NCBI GenBank assembly: GCA_903902325.1
Contig: CAIUUO010000037.1
Span: forward strand, 1 to 41,954
Reading direction: 5' to 3'
Length of the DNA: 41,954 nt
Source: an uncultured Bacteroidia bacterium
GTDB lineage: Bacteria; Bacteroidota; Bacteroidia; Bacteroidales; Prolixibacteraceae
Shown here: positions 17,496-25,949 of the stretch, piece by piece
How the letters are laid out: every line of letters begins with the position of its first letter
Numbering within the stretch: position 1 is the stretch's first letter
Notes under the pieces: generated by a model
Database searches by the model: none
Seen by the model: only the letters and a program-made list of their open reading frames with translations
Told to the model about the DNA's origin: nothing
Made by a program: the position numbers and the translations under genes

Positions 17496-18767
17496 ATGGA
17501 AAAGATTAATGTGAATGTCAACTCCGAAATCGGTGAACTGGAGGAAGTAATCCTCCACAGTCCCGGACCGGAAGTTGAAAATATGACCCCCGAGAATGCC
17601 GAAAGGGCCTTGTACAGCGACATCCTCAACCTCTCCGTCGCTTCGAGGGAGTATTTCGAGCTCAAAGGGGTATTGAACAAGGTATGCCACACCCATGAAA
17701 TCAAGCAACTCCTCACTGAAACGCTCAGGAACGACGTTTCGAAAGAGGCGCTGGTCCGCAATGTTTGTGCACACGAGCAGGCAGACGACGAACTGGACCT
17801 TCTGCTCAATATGCCACCCGAAATCCTCGCCAGGCAAATGATTGAAGGCGTTGTCCTTAAACGCGACAACCTGACTAAATTCCTGAGCAACGAACGTTAT
17901 TCGATGCGGCCGCTGCACAATTTCCTCTTTACGCGCGATTCAGCCATTACGATGTGGAATGAGGTGCTCATTGGCAAGATGGCCAGTAAAATCAGGGAGC
18001 GCGAATCGTTGATCATGGAGACCATCTTCAGGGACCATCCCTCGTTTGGTGTCAGCACCATCAATCCGGAGCGGGTTGCAGGCGGAAGAAGCGCCTTCAG
18101 AAATGCCTCCATCGAGGGGGGCGACGTGGAAATCGTCAACGAGGAGATCATCCTGGTAGGAAGCGGGGCAAGAACATCAACGGAAGGGATTGATTTGCTG
18201 ACCGAGATCCTTCGGGATAAAAAAGAAGGAATCAGGCACATCATAGTTCAGGAATTGCCAAGGACCCCCGAATCGTTCATCCACCTCGACATGACCTTTA
18301 CCTTCCTCGATAAAAATGCCTGCATGGTGTATGAACCACTGATACTAAAAAAGACGAAATACCACACCATCAAGATTACCATCGACAACGGGAAAGTGAC
18401 TTCCATCAGGGAGGAGACAAGTTTGCTGAAAGCCCTCGAAAAATGCGGTTTGGAACTTGCCCCCATCAATTGTGGAGGTCATGGCGACCCCTGGATCATG
18501 GAGCGCGAGCAATGGCACAGCGGCGCCAATTTCTTCGCAATTGCACCGGGGAAAGTGATCGGTTATGAACGAAATGAAAAGACCCTCGAGGAGATGAACA
18601 GGAATGGATTCGAAATCCTCAAGGCAATGGATGTCATCGAAAACAAGGTAAATATTGGCGATTACAAGCGTGCCGTAATTACGATTGCAGGTTCCGAACT
18701 TGCCCGTGGCGGGGGCGGGGCCCGGTGCATGACCATGCCCGTCAAACGAAAAAATGTAAACTGGTAA
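17496..18767 (+). CDS. arcA: Arginine deiminase
   Basis: The enzyme hydrolyses L-arginine to citrulline and ammonia in the cytosol, the first step of the arginine deiminase pathway. The protein has 423 residues, close to the usual ~410. Motifs are the N-terminal NSEIGELEEVILHSPGPE, FTRDSAI (substrate Asp), the ASIEGGDVEI and HLDMTFTFLD blocks (catalytic His and Asp), and the terminal GGGGARCMTMP with the nucleophilic Cys at about residue 411. No ornithine carbamoyltransferase, carbamate kinase or arginine/ornithine antiporter is in the window, so the enzyme may feed another route. It is followed after five bases by the methyltransferase gene, so they are probably co-transcribed. Confidence 0.93.
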   Translation: MEKINVNVNSEIGELEEVILHSPGPEVENMTPENAERALYSDILNLSVASREYFELKGVLNKVCHTHEIKQLLTETLRNDVSKEALVRNVCAHEQADDELDLLLNMPPEILARQMIEGVVLKRDNLTKFLSNERYSMRPLHNFLFTRDSAITMWNEVLIGKMASKIRERESLIMETIFRDHPSFGVSTINPERVAGGRSAFRNASIEGGDVEIVNEEIILVGSGARTSTEGIDLLTEILRDKKEGIRHIIVQELPRTPESFIHLDMTFTFLDKNACMVYEPLILKKTKYHTIKITIDNGKVTSIREETSLLKALEKCGLELAPINCGGHGDPWIMEREQWHSGANFFAIAPGKVIGYERNEKTLEEMNRNGFEILKAMDVIENKVNIGDYKRAVITIAGSELARGGGGARCMTMPVKRKNVNW

Positions 18768-18772
18768 CCCGG

Positions 18773-19315
18773 ATGAGGAAACTGGAAAACGACGAACTCA
18801 ACAGGCCGGGAGCCGATGAATACCAGGAGGTGGCCAAGATACCTGTTAGGGTAGTCCTTGATAACATCCGAAGCAGTCACAATGTCGGATCCGTTTTTCG
18901 TACATCGGATGCCTTGCTGGTGGAAAAAATTTACCTCTGCGGCATCACCTCCACCCCGCCCGACAAGGAGATCCGCAAAACGGCGCTTGGCGCCGAGAAT
19001 ACGGTTGCCTGGGAATACAGTGAATCCACCCTGGATGCCGTTGCAGCCCTGAAAGCAAAAGGATATACGCTGATTGCAGTAGAACAGGTAGAGGACAGTG
19101 TGAGCCTGTGCGATTACCTGCCCACGGAAAACGCTAAACTGGCGCTTATTTTCGGTAACGAAGTGAAAGGCGTTCAGCAGGAGGTGGTAGATCAATGCGA
19201 TTTTGCACTTGAAATTCCACAATACGGAACAAAACACTCCTTTAATATTTCTGTAAGCGCAGGGATTGTTTTATGGGATTTGTTCTCCAAAATAAGAGTG
19301 CCAAAAATGAACTAA
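18773..19315 (+). CDS. SpoU/TrmH-family RNA 2'-O-methyltransferase
   Basis: A SAM-dependent trefoil-knot (SPOUT) enzyme of about 180 residues that methylates a ribose 2'-OH in tRNA or rRNA. The three SpoU motifs are present: VVLDNIRSSHNVGSVFRTSD, LALIFGNEVKGVQQEV, and LEIPQYGTKHSFNISVSAGI. The target nucleotide cannot be told from sequence. The frame is open from an ATG at 18725 inside arcA, but the ATG at 18773, five bases after arcA, gives the expected N-terminus and is chosen. The last codons and the stop lie inside the left arm of the repeat at 19297, so the C-terminal residues (about VPKMN) are repeat-derived. Confidence 0.88.
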   Translation: MRKLENDELNRPGADEYQEVAKIPVRVVLDNIRSSHNVGSVFRTSDALLVEKIYLCGITSTPPDKEIRKTALGAENTVAWEYSESTLDAVAALKAKGYTLIAVEQVEDSVSLCDYLPTENAKLALIFGNEVKGVQQEVVDQCDFALEIPQYGTKHSFNISVSAGIVLWDLFSKIRVPKMN

Positions 19316-19412
19316 ATTGACTAAATTTAATGAAATTTAGAACCAAGGACAGATTTAGCATGCTGTGAAGCGCTCTAGGCACTCTAGTCACTTTAGTTCA
19401 CTTTAGGCACTT
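19297..19412. repeat. Palindromic 9-nt-word element, related copy with a different core
   Basis: Left words TGCCAAAAA, TGAACTAAAT and TGACTAAAT pair with right-arm words whose reverse complement reads TGCCTAAAG, TGAACTAAAG, TGACTAGAG and TGCCTAGAG (19371-19412). The core between the arms does not match the core of the other copies. The right arm is followed by a T-rich run to 19434, so it probably works as a terminator for the methyltransferase gene, whose stop at 19313-19315 lies inside the left arm. Confidence 0.7.
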
Positions 19413-19441
19413 TTTTATTTTTTTTATTATTTTTGCCCACT

Positions 19442-20566
19442 ATGACCATAACTATCAGAAAAGTCGAAAACAAGAAAGACCTCCGTCTTTTTATCCATCT
19501 TCCGGCAGAAGTCCACAAAGACCACCCCAACTGGGTGCCGCCTCTTTACATGGATGAGTGGGAATATTTCAATCCAAAGAAGAACGGATTGTTTGACCAT
19601 TGTGAACATGTCCTGCTGCTGGCCTTTAAAGGCGAAAAATGCGTGGGACGATGCATGGGCCTGATCAGCAAGGAATACAACAAATCACACAACGAGGATC
19701 ACGTGCGTTTCTCCAACCTCGAAACCTGGAACGATCAGGAAGTTTACGATGCATTGATCAACTACGTAGCTGAATGGGGTAAATCCTTTGGCATGGTTCA
19801 GTTGGTTGGCCCTTTGGCTTTTTCGGATAAGGATCCGCAGGGATTTTTAATTGAAGGTTATGATAAACCCGTCGTGATTGCCTCCAATTGTAACTTTCCC
19901 TACATGGTTGATCTGACGGAAGCCGCCGGTTTTACCAAGAAGGTGGATTGCGTAGTGTACCAGATTCCGATACCGGATCTGATCCCTCCACTTCACCAGA
20001 AAATCCTGGAACGGGCCGAAAAACAGAACACCAATTTAAGACTGCTGGAATTCACTTCCAGACGAAAAATCAAACCACTTATCCATCAGGCATTGCAACT
20101 GGTTAATGATACTTTTGGTGATATCTACGGATTTGTCCCTTTCAATGCGAAAGAGATGGACGATTTTGCCAATAAATACCTCTTTCTGATCAATCCAAGG
20201 CTGATTAAATTGATTATCAACGAGAAAGACGAGATTATTGCCTTATTTGTCGCCATGGCGGATATTAGTGAGGGAATCAAAAAATCAAAGGGCTATCTGT
20301 TTCCTTTCGGGATCTTCCGCATTTTCGCCGCAGCCCGCAAGACCAAACAGGTCAACCTGCTTCTTGGCGCCATTGACCCGCGCTACCAGGGACGCGGACT
20401 AGATGTCTGGATGGGACTCAGTCTGGTCAGATCCGCAAGGGATCTTGGGAAAACGGTCATGGACTCTCACCTCGAACTCGAATACAATACCAAAGTCAGG
20501 GCAGAAATGGAGAAATTTGGCGGAGTCGTTTACAAAAAATTCAGAATTTATCAGCGGGATATCTGA
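19442..20566 (+). CDS. GNAT-like (YghO-type) protein
   Basis: The protein has ~375 residues and is cytosolic. The N-terminal ~130 residues (LFIHLPAEVHKDHPNWVPPL, then FDHCEHVLLLAFKGEKCVGR) and the C-terminal region AIDPRYQGRGLDVWMGLSLV look like an acyl-CoA N-acyltransferase fold, as in E. coli YghO-like proteins of unknown substrate. The QGRG near residue 315 corresponds to the acetyl-CoA pyrophosphate loop. The ATG at 19442 is preferred over a TTG three codons earlier. The gene follows the T-rich end of the palindromic element and is followed by a 618-base gap. Substrate and role are unknown. Confidence 0.7.
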   Translation: MTITIRKVENKKDLRLFIHLPAEVHKDHPNWVPPLYMDEWEYFNPKKNGLFDHCEHVLLLAFKGEKCVGRCMGLISKEYNKSHNEDHVRFSNLETWNDQEVYDALINYVAEWGKSFGMVQLVGPLAFSDKDPQGFLIEGYDKPVVIASNCNFPYMVDLTEAAGFTKKVDCVVYQIPIPDLIPPLHQKILERAEKQNTNLRLLEFTSRRKIKPLIHQALQLVNDTFGDIYGFVPFNAKEMDDFANKYLFLINPRLIKLIINEKDEIIALFVAMADISEGIKKSKGYLFPFGIFRIFAAARKTKQVNLLLGAIDPRYQGRGLDVWMGLSLVRSARDLGKTVMDSHLELEYNTKVRAEMEKFGGVVYKKFRIYQRDI

Positions 20567-21184
20567 GAAATGGACAATGGACAATGATGTAAAATAGTGG
20601 ATGATTGGACGATTCAAGAAAAGGAATGCAACAACAAATCATTCGCGCAATATAGTTTCAAAAAGATAGCTACTCAATCCGATGAGAAATACATTGAAAT
20701 CACCCTCTTTCTTAAAATGGGTGATTTCCTTTTTTGACTCAATAGGTTTTCATGAACTCCAGCGGTCTGAATTGCCATTTTGCAGTTTCTTAGCCGAGTT
20801 GCCATATAAATCCGATAGGCAGTCTCCTTTACTCCCCGCTGTCCGGAAGTAACAATCCAACTGAGACCCGTCATTTTATTTCAGGATTTTAAAGTTGGTT
20901 CAAACTATGCGCAACTCAATTTTGATATTTGTAATGATTCTAAATTTGAGTATTGTCCGCTCAAACAGTCTGAAAAAGTCAGGAAGGAAGCAAGAAAAAG
21001 GCCAAATATTTTTATGTAATAGTTTAATTATCTGTCGTATAACTAATGCTGACTGAACAGTCGGGCTGTGACCCAAGTTATCCCCTTCAAAATGATATGC
21101 AAAACAGTCAAAAGCAATAAAATTTAAAATAATTATTAATTTTGACCAACTGATTAAACCAGTTTCCAAATCCAAATTAACTGC
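20567..21184. other. 618-base gap without a recognisable gene
   Basis: I see no supported coding region. Two minus-strand frames of 66 and 91 codons exist, but they have no recognisable motif, their composition is unlike the neighbours, and they are probably chance. The gap holds a two-copy ATGGACA run at 20570-20586, a terminator hairpin at 20696-20735, and an AT-rich stretch before ccoS. A TAATTTTG at 21137-21144 could be a -7 element for ccoS but lacks a -33 partner. Confidence 0.5.
20696..20735 (+). terminator. Intrinsic terminator downstream of the GNAT-like gene
   Basis: A perfect 10-bp stem, GAAATCACCC (20696-20705) with GGGTGATTTC (20719-20728), is separated by a 13-base loop and followed at once by CTTTTTTG. 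It is placed about 130 bases after the stop of the upstream plus-strand gene and upstream of the oxidase cluster. Confidence 0.75.
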
Positions 21185-21352
21185 ATGAACATTCTCTTTG
21201 TATTGATAGGGGTAAGTCTTTTTGCTGCATTGATTTTTTTGGCGTTGTTTATTTGGGCCGTCAGAAGTGGTCAGTATGAAGACAATTATACCCCATCCAT
21301 CCGTATTCTATTCGAAGAGGAAGAAGATGATGAAAAAAATGTGAAAATGTGA
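21185..21352 (+). CDS. ccoS: cbb3 oxidase maturation protein CcoS
   Basis: A 55-residue protein. It has one transmembrane helix at about residues 4-25 (ILFVLIGVSLFAALIFLALF), then WAVRSGQYEDN, a short basic SIRILF stretch and an acidic tail (EEEEDDE). This is the CcoS pattern: helix, W-x-x-x-SGQ(F/Y)-D/E-D, and a C-terminal acidic cluster. CcoS is needed to insert haem b and copper into the CcoN subunit. It is the first gene of the oxidase cluster, separated from ccoNO by 180 bases of tandem-word repeats, whereas in many bacteria it lies at the far end next to ccoI. The ATG at 21185 is the only sensible start. Confidence 0.85.
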   Translation: MNILFVLIGVSLFAALIFLALFIWAVRSGQYEDNYTPSIRILFEEEEDDEKNVKM

Positions 21353-21353
21353 A

Positions 21354-21520
21354 AATTCGACAATTCGACAATTCGACAATTCGACAATTAAAAACGTTCA
21401 TATCCGGATTACCTGGTAACCTGTAACATGTAACTTGTAACAATAACATAGATCAATCGGCTATAAACTCATAACTCATAACTCATAACTTATAACTCAT
21501 AACTCATAACTTATAACTCT
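21354..21520. repeat. Tandem-word array between ccoS and ccoNO
   Basis: Three runs lie in order. The first is four copies of AATTCGAC (21354-21385). The second is a TGTAAC run with CCTGTAAC, ATGTAAC and CTTGTAAC (21415-21441). The third is a run of CTCATAA/CTTATAA words (21462-21520) ending 12 bases before the ccoNO ATG. The second and third runs recur, in the same order, before ccoI at 27420-27569. No gene is present. Confidence 0.8.
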
Positions 21521-21532
21521 TATTGATTTCTT

Positions 21533-23689
21533 ATGGAAATACAAAAATTTAATTACGACAATGCGATTGTAAGGAATTTCATCTTTGCAACGCTGGTTTG
21601 GGGAGCAGTAGCCTTGTTGGTCGGTTTCGTAGCTGCCATGGAACTTGCGTTCCCTGCACTCAACTTCGGAGTGGAATATATCTCATTTGGCAGGGTCAGG
21701 CCGCTACATACAAATGCTGTCATTTTTGCCTTTATTGGCAATGCCATGTTTGCCGGCGTTTACTATTCCCTGCAGCGGGTACTGAAAGCCAGACTTTTCA
21801 ATGACCAGCTTGGCAAGGTTCATTTCTGGCTTTGGCAGACGATTATTGTTCTTGCAGCACTTACCCTGCTTGCGGGGTTTACAACAGGCAAAGAATATGC
21901 CGAACTTGAGTGGCCCATCGACATTATGATCGCCATTGCATGGCTCAGTTTTGGCGCCAATATGATTGGTACGGTAATCAAACGCCGTGAAAAGCACATA
22001 TATACTGCTGTTTGGTGGTATCTGGCCACTTTCATTGGCGTTACAATTTTGCATGTCGTCAATTCAGTCGAATTACCTGTTTCGCTGCTCAAAAGCTATC
22101 CGGTTTATGCCGGCGCTCAGGATGCCGTTGTACAATGGTGGTATGGTCACAATGCCGTTGCCTTCTTTCTGACCACCCCGTTCCTGGGATTGATGTATTA
22201 TTATCTTCCCAAAGCATCGGGACGGCCAATCTATTCATATCAGCTTTCCATCATTCACTTCTGGTCACTTATATTTCTTTATATGTGGGCAGGACCGCAC
22301 CACCTTTTATTCCAGGCGCTTCCTGATTGGGTTCAGGCCTTGGGGGTTACATTTTCCATTATGCTCATCGCTCCTTCATGGGGTGGAATGATCAACGGTC
22401 TGATGACCCTGAGAGGTGCCTGGGACAAGGTAAGGGAAGATCCGGGATTGAAATTCATGGTGATCGCCATTACTGCTTACGGTATGGCTACTTTTGAAGG
22501 ACCAATGATGTCACTTAAAAGTGTCAATGCCATCAGCCATTTTACCGACTGGACCATTGCCCATACCCACATTGCTGGGATGGCCTGGAATGGTGGCATG
22601 ATCTTCGGTATGCTTTATTGGCTGGTGCCAAAGCTTTTCAAAACTCCGCTTCACTCTAAAAAACTGGCCAATACCCACTTTTGGATCGCTACCCTGGGAA
22701 TTCTGCTCTTCGCCATTCCACTCTACTGGGCCGCTATAACCCAGTGGCTTATGCTAAGGGAGTATACCCCTGACGGATTACTGGCCTATCCGATATTTAT
22801 GGAAACCACCATTCGCATTCTTCCCTTGTACCACATCAGGATACTTGGTGGCCTCCTGTACTTTTCAGGATTTATTATCTTCCTGTTCAATATGGTCAAA
22901 ACCATTGCTGCCGGCAAAATCGTGCCGGACGAATCAGCAGAAGCTCCTGCTCTGGTCAATACGGAAACAAGGACTGAGAGTGGTGAAACACCTCACCGCT
23001 GGCTTGAAAGAAAAGGTGTACGTCTGGCCGTTCTTATGTTTATTGTCCTCGCAATAGGAGGAGCAGTTGAGATCATTCCTATGTTGAAAGTACAATCCAA
23101 TATTCCTACCATCTCTACTGTGACACCTTATACTCCGCTCGAACTGGCTGGAAGGGACATTTACATTGCAAATGGTTGTTACAACTGTCACTCACAGCAG
23201 ATTCGTCCACTGCGATTCGAGACCGACCGTTACGGAGAATATTCCAAAATCGGTGAATTCGTATATGACCATCCGTTCCAGTGGGGGTCACGCAGAACAG
23301 GTCCGGATTTAGCGAGAGCAGGCTACTTAGGCAGTTCAACCTATAAGACCGCTATCTGGCATTACAACCATTTCATGACTCCCAGAACCATTGTTCCAAA
23401 ATCCATCATGCCCGCATACCCTTTCCTGATTGAGAAAGAAGTGGATGTAAACGGTGTACCGGCTAAAATCAGAGCCATGCGTATGTTGGGAGTTCCGTAT
23501 GAGGAAGGATTTGATACCAAAGCCGTCACTTCCTACCTTGCAGATGCCCAGAAAATAGCAGATGAGCTAAAACAGGCAGGTGTCGACATAAAACCGACCA
23601 AAGAGGTGATAGCAGTCATTGCCTATTTGCACAAACTCGGAAGAGATATATCACCAGCCGGGAAATCTGCTGAAAAAGATAAAAAATAA
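21533..23689 (+). CDS. ccoNO: cbb3-type cytochrome c oxidase, fused CcoN-CcoO
   Basis: This is the catalytic subunit fused to the mono-haem c subunit, in the inner membrane. Residues 1-~460 are CcoN, with about a dozen helices. His59 (RPLHTN) and His346 fit low-spin haem ligands, His206 (WWYGHNAV) with His256/257 (AGPHH) fit CuB, and His344 (AHTH) fits the high-spin haem. After a linker (~465-490) and one helix (~498-515), the CcoO part carries GCYNCH with the haem Cys549, Cys552 and His553, and continues through WGSRRTGPDLAR. Fused CcoNO is known in Bacteroidota. The length is 718 residues. ccoQ follows after five bases. Confidence 0.95.
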   Translation: MEIQKFNYDNAIVRNFIFATLVWGAVALLVGFVAAMELAFPALNFGVEYISFGRVRPLHTNAVIFAFIGNAMFAGVYYSLQRVLKARLFNDQLGKVHFWLWQTIIVLAALTLLAGFTTGKEYAELEWPIDIMIAIAWLSFGANMIGTVIKRREKHIYTAVWWYLATFIGVTILHVVNSVELPVSLLKSYPVYAGAQDAVVQWWYGHNAVAFFLTTPFLGLMYYYLPKASGRPIYSYQLSIIHFWSLIFLYMWAGPHHLLFQALPDWVQALGVTFSIMLIAPSWGGMINGLMTLRGAWDKVREDPGLKFMVIAITAYGMATFEGPMMSLKSVNAISHFTDWTIAHTHIAGMAWNGGMIFGMLYWLVPKLFKTPLHSKKLANTHFWIATLGILLFAIPLYWAAITQWLMLREYTPDGLLAYPIFMETTIRILPLYHIRILGGLLYFSGFIIFLFNMVKTIAAGKIVPDESAEAPALVNTETRTESGETPHRWLERKGVRLAVLMFIVLAIGGAVEIIPMLKVQSNIPTISTVTPYTPLELAGRDIYIANGCYNCHSQQIRPLRFETDRYGEYSKIGEFVYDHPFQWGSRRTGPDLARAGYLGSSTYKTAIWHYNHFMTPRTIVPKSIMPAYPFLIEKEVDVNGVPAKIRAMRMLGVPYEEGFDTKAVTSYLADAQKIADELKQAGVDIKPTKEVIAVIAYLHKLGRDISPAGKSAEKDKK

Positions 23690-23694
23690 TCAAT

Positions 23695-23877
23695 ATGGGT
23701 TTTGTAAGCGATACATTATCGGGAGTTGATGGAATACAGTGGTACTACATCGTTGGTATCCTGCTCTTTGTTGGATTATTTATAGGCGTAATTATTTACG
23801 CCTATAAAATTCCAAAAAAAGATCTGAACAAATTCAAATCATCAATATTTGAAAAGGAAGAATTGGAACAAAATTAA
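23695..23877 (+). CDS. ccoQ: cbb3 oxidase small subunit CcoQ/FixQ-like
   Basis: A 60-residue protein with one helix at about residues 17-37 (WYYIVGILLFVGLFIGVIIY), followed by AYKIPKKDLNKFKSSIFEKE. Size, single helix, basic-polar tail and position between ccoNO and ccoP fit CcoQ, which stabilises the oxidase complex. Sequence conservation in this family is weak, so the name rests mainly on context. The 82 bases that follow have no gene beyond a 21-codon frame but contain repeated GAAGCCGG words. Confidence 0.75.
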   Translation: MGFVSDTLSGVDGIQWYYIVGILLFVGLFIGVIIYAYKIPKKDLNKFKSSIFEKEELEQN

Positions 23878-23959
23878 AATGGAAGCAGGAAGCCGGAGAA
23901 GTGAAGCCGGTACTAGGAGAAAAAACCTGCCCATCAAGAAATAAAATAAATTAGAAATT

Positions 23960-24547
23960 ATGGCAGAAATTATCAAACACCCAAAGAATGAAAATATTCA
24001 GAATGATAAATATTCTACAGATCACGATTATGACGGTATCAAGGAACTGAATAATCCATCACCCTATTGGGTACTCTTACTTTTTCTGGGCACCATTGCT
24101 TTTTCTTTGTTCTATGCCGTTCACTATTTCGGCTATCCGAACAATGGCAGGGACCAGATCAGTGAATACAACAAACAAATGGCAGAGGTAGGGAAACAAC
24201 CAGGTCAGAATCCTTCCGAACTCAGCGCCAGCGTGGTTTTCACCAAGGAGCAGATGACAGAGGGAGCCAAACTTTTCACTGAAAAAGGATGTTTTGCGTG
24301 TCATGGGATGAAAGGCGAAGGAAATGCCATTGGACCGAACATGACCGACCATTTCTGGATACACGGCTGCAAACCTGCCGATCTGGTCAAAACAATCCAG
24401 GAGGGAGTCCCTGAAAAAGGAATGACTCCATTCAAAAGCACATTGACAGATGCGCAGATAAAAAATTTAGTTGCCTACATCCTGGGAACCCTTGTGGGGT
24501 CTAACCCTCCAAATGCCAAGGCCCCACAAGGAGTTGAGTGCAATTAG
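23960..24547 (+). CDS. ccoP: cbb3 oxidase cytochrome c subunit CcoP, one-haem form
   Basis: The protein has 195 residues. The N-terminus (DHDYDGIKELNNPSPYWVLL) is the CcoP_N signature before a single helix at about residues 36-56. One periplasmic cytochrome c domain follows, with CFACH (Cys111, Cys114, His115) and a likely axial Met155 in EKGMTPFK. Classical CcoP has two CxxCH motifs and about 300 residues. Here only one is present, and the next gene begins five bases after the stop, so this is a real short form and not a frameshift. It passes electrons towards CcoO and CcoN. The ATG at 23960 follows an AT-rich leader. Confidence 0.92.
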   Translation: MAEIIKHPKNENIQNDKYSTDHDYDGIKELNNPSPYWVLLLFLGTIAFSLFYAVHYFGYPNNGRDQISEYNKQMAEVGKQPGQNPSELSASVVFTKEQMTEGAKLFTEKGCFACHGMKGEGNAIGPNMTDHFWIHGCKPADLVKTIQEGVPEKGMTPFKSTLTDAQIKNLVAYILGTLVGSNPPNAKAPQGVECN

Positions 24548-24552
24548 TACCA

Positions 24553-25923
24553 ATGGAAAAAAACAGCGATCAGGATTTTCGGGACCGCCCTGACAACATT
24601 GACGCTTCCGGGCAGCGAAAGTGGGTTAATGCCAGGCAGCCTAAAGGGAAATGGTACCAGCGAAGAAGTTTCGTCGGATATACCTTGCTTCTCTTTTTAG
24701 TTGTCGCTCCATTCCTAAAAATTCAGGGACATCCCTTCATGCTACTCGACATCCTCAACCGGAGATTCTTTATCTTCGGACAGATGGTGTTCGCGGAAGA
24801 TACCTACATCCTGGCTATGGTGATGGCTGTCATCGTGGTTTCCATCGTTCTCTTTACCGTTGTCTTTGGCAGGGTTTGGTGCGGATGGGCCTGTCCCCAA
24901 ACGCTTTTTCTCGAGCTCGTTTACCGAAGGATTGAGTTTTTGTTTGACGGAAATGGCAGGAAAGGAAAGGACAAAAAAGGGGGAGCAGAAAAATCTCAGT
25001 TCCGGTTTATTGCGAAACAGGTTGTGTTTATCATCATATCCATTCTGGTAACCAATGTATTTCTGATGTGGTTCATTGGTCCGGAGCAGCTGCTGAAAAT
25101 CATCACGGAACCGATCAGTGATCATCTGATAGGATTCTCGATCATGATCGCCCTCTCCTTCTTTTATTATTGGATATACGCTTACTTCAGGGAGCAGGTT
25201 TGCACACTATTCTGTCCCTATGGCCGCATGCAGGGAGTTTTGCTCGACAACAATTCCATTTCTGTCATTTACGATTACAAGCGCGGAGAGCCAAGGAACC
25301 CGAAAGTGAGCGAAGGGGGCGATTGTATCAACTGCCGTCAGTGCGTGTCTGTCTGCCCTACCGGGATAGACATACGTAACGGATCGCAACTGGAATGCAT
25401 TCACTGCACCGCCTGCATCGACGAATGCAACCTGGTGATGAAGAAGATCGGCAAGCCCTATAACCTGATACGTTACGACTCCTTTCAGGGCGTCGAAAGC
25501 GGAAAGCGCTCCTTGCTGAATCCAAGATCCATTGCGTACACCGCTGTTTTGGTTCTGTTGATGATGATGCTGGGGTTCACGGCAGGCAGGAGAACTACCA
25601 TCGATGTAACGTTGTGGAGAGCCCAGGGCACGCTTTACCAGCAACTTGACCCGGAGACCTATTCCAATATCTACCAGGTGATGTTCCTGAACAAGGGAAG
25701 TGAATCCTTGGAGCTCACACCAAAACTGCTGGATATCCCTACCGGGGAGATCAGCATTGGCAGCGGTAAAGTTCTGCTTCCTCCAGACGGAAAGCAAAAG
25801 GATGCGATGATCATCAAACTGAAAAAGAGCTCACTAACGGGAAGAGAGACAGCCATCAGGATCGGATTGTACAGCGGCGACCAGTTGAAGGAGACAGTCA
25901 CCACCAATTTCCTTGGACCTTAA
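24553..25923 (+). CDS. ccoG: cbb3 oxidase accessory protein CcoG (FixG/RdxA), polyferredoxin
   Basis: A membrane iron-sulfur protein implicated in Cu(II) reduction and cbb3 assembly. The total is ~456 residues. Helices lie near residues 38-55, 80-105, 155-178, 185-205 and 330-350. GRVWCGWACPQTLFLE is the family signature. Two 4Fe-4S clusters are bound by CINCRQCVSVCP and CIHCTACIDECN with CTLFCPYG nearby. The C-terminal ~110 residues form the Ig-like FixG_C domain. A GTG at 24538 is in frame inside the ccoP end, but the ATG at 24553 gives the normal N-terminus. ccoH follows after 26 bases. Confidence 0.94.
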   Translation: MEKNSDQDFRDRPDNIDASGQRKWVNARQPKGKWYQRRSFVGYTLLLFLVVAPFLKIQGHPFMLLDILNRRFFIFGQMVFAEDTYILAMVMAVIVVSIVLFTVVFGRVWCGWACPQTLFLELVYRRIEFLFDGNGRKGKDKKGGAEKSQFRFIAKQVVFIIISILVTNVFLMWFIGPEQLLKIITEPISDHLIGFSIMIALSFFYYWIYAYFREQVCTLFCPYGRMQGVLLDNNSISVIYDYKRGEPRNPKVSEGGDCINCRQCVSVCPTGIDIRNGSQLECIHCTACIDECNLVMKKIGKPYNLIRYDSFQGVESGKRSLLNPRSIAYTAVLVLLMMMLGFTAGRRTTIDVTLWRAQGTLYQQLDPETYSNIYQVMFLNKGSESLELTPKLLDIPTGEISIGSGKVLLPPDGKQKDAMIIKLKKSSLTGRETAIRIGLYSGDQLKETVTTNFLGP

Positions 25924-25949
25924 AGAAAATTAAAAATGAAAAATTAAAA

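Noticed and set aside
20900-21175. A 91-codon minus-strand frame in the gap before ccoS
   Set aside because: It has no motif and atypical composition and lies in AT-rich DNA; it is probably a chance frame.
21354-21520. Possible CRISPR array
   Set aside because: The repeats are 7-8 bases, directly adjacent and without spacers, and no cas gene is present.
23960-24560. CcoP truncated by a frameshift
   Set aside because: The next gene starts five bases after the stop, and no second CxxCH occurs in another frame, so the short form is genuine.
25207-25797. A 196-codon minus-strand frame
   Set aside because: It is antisense to ccoG, which has all its cluster motifs; the frame has no recognisable feature.
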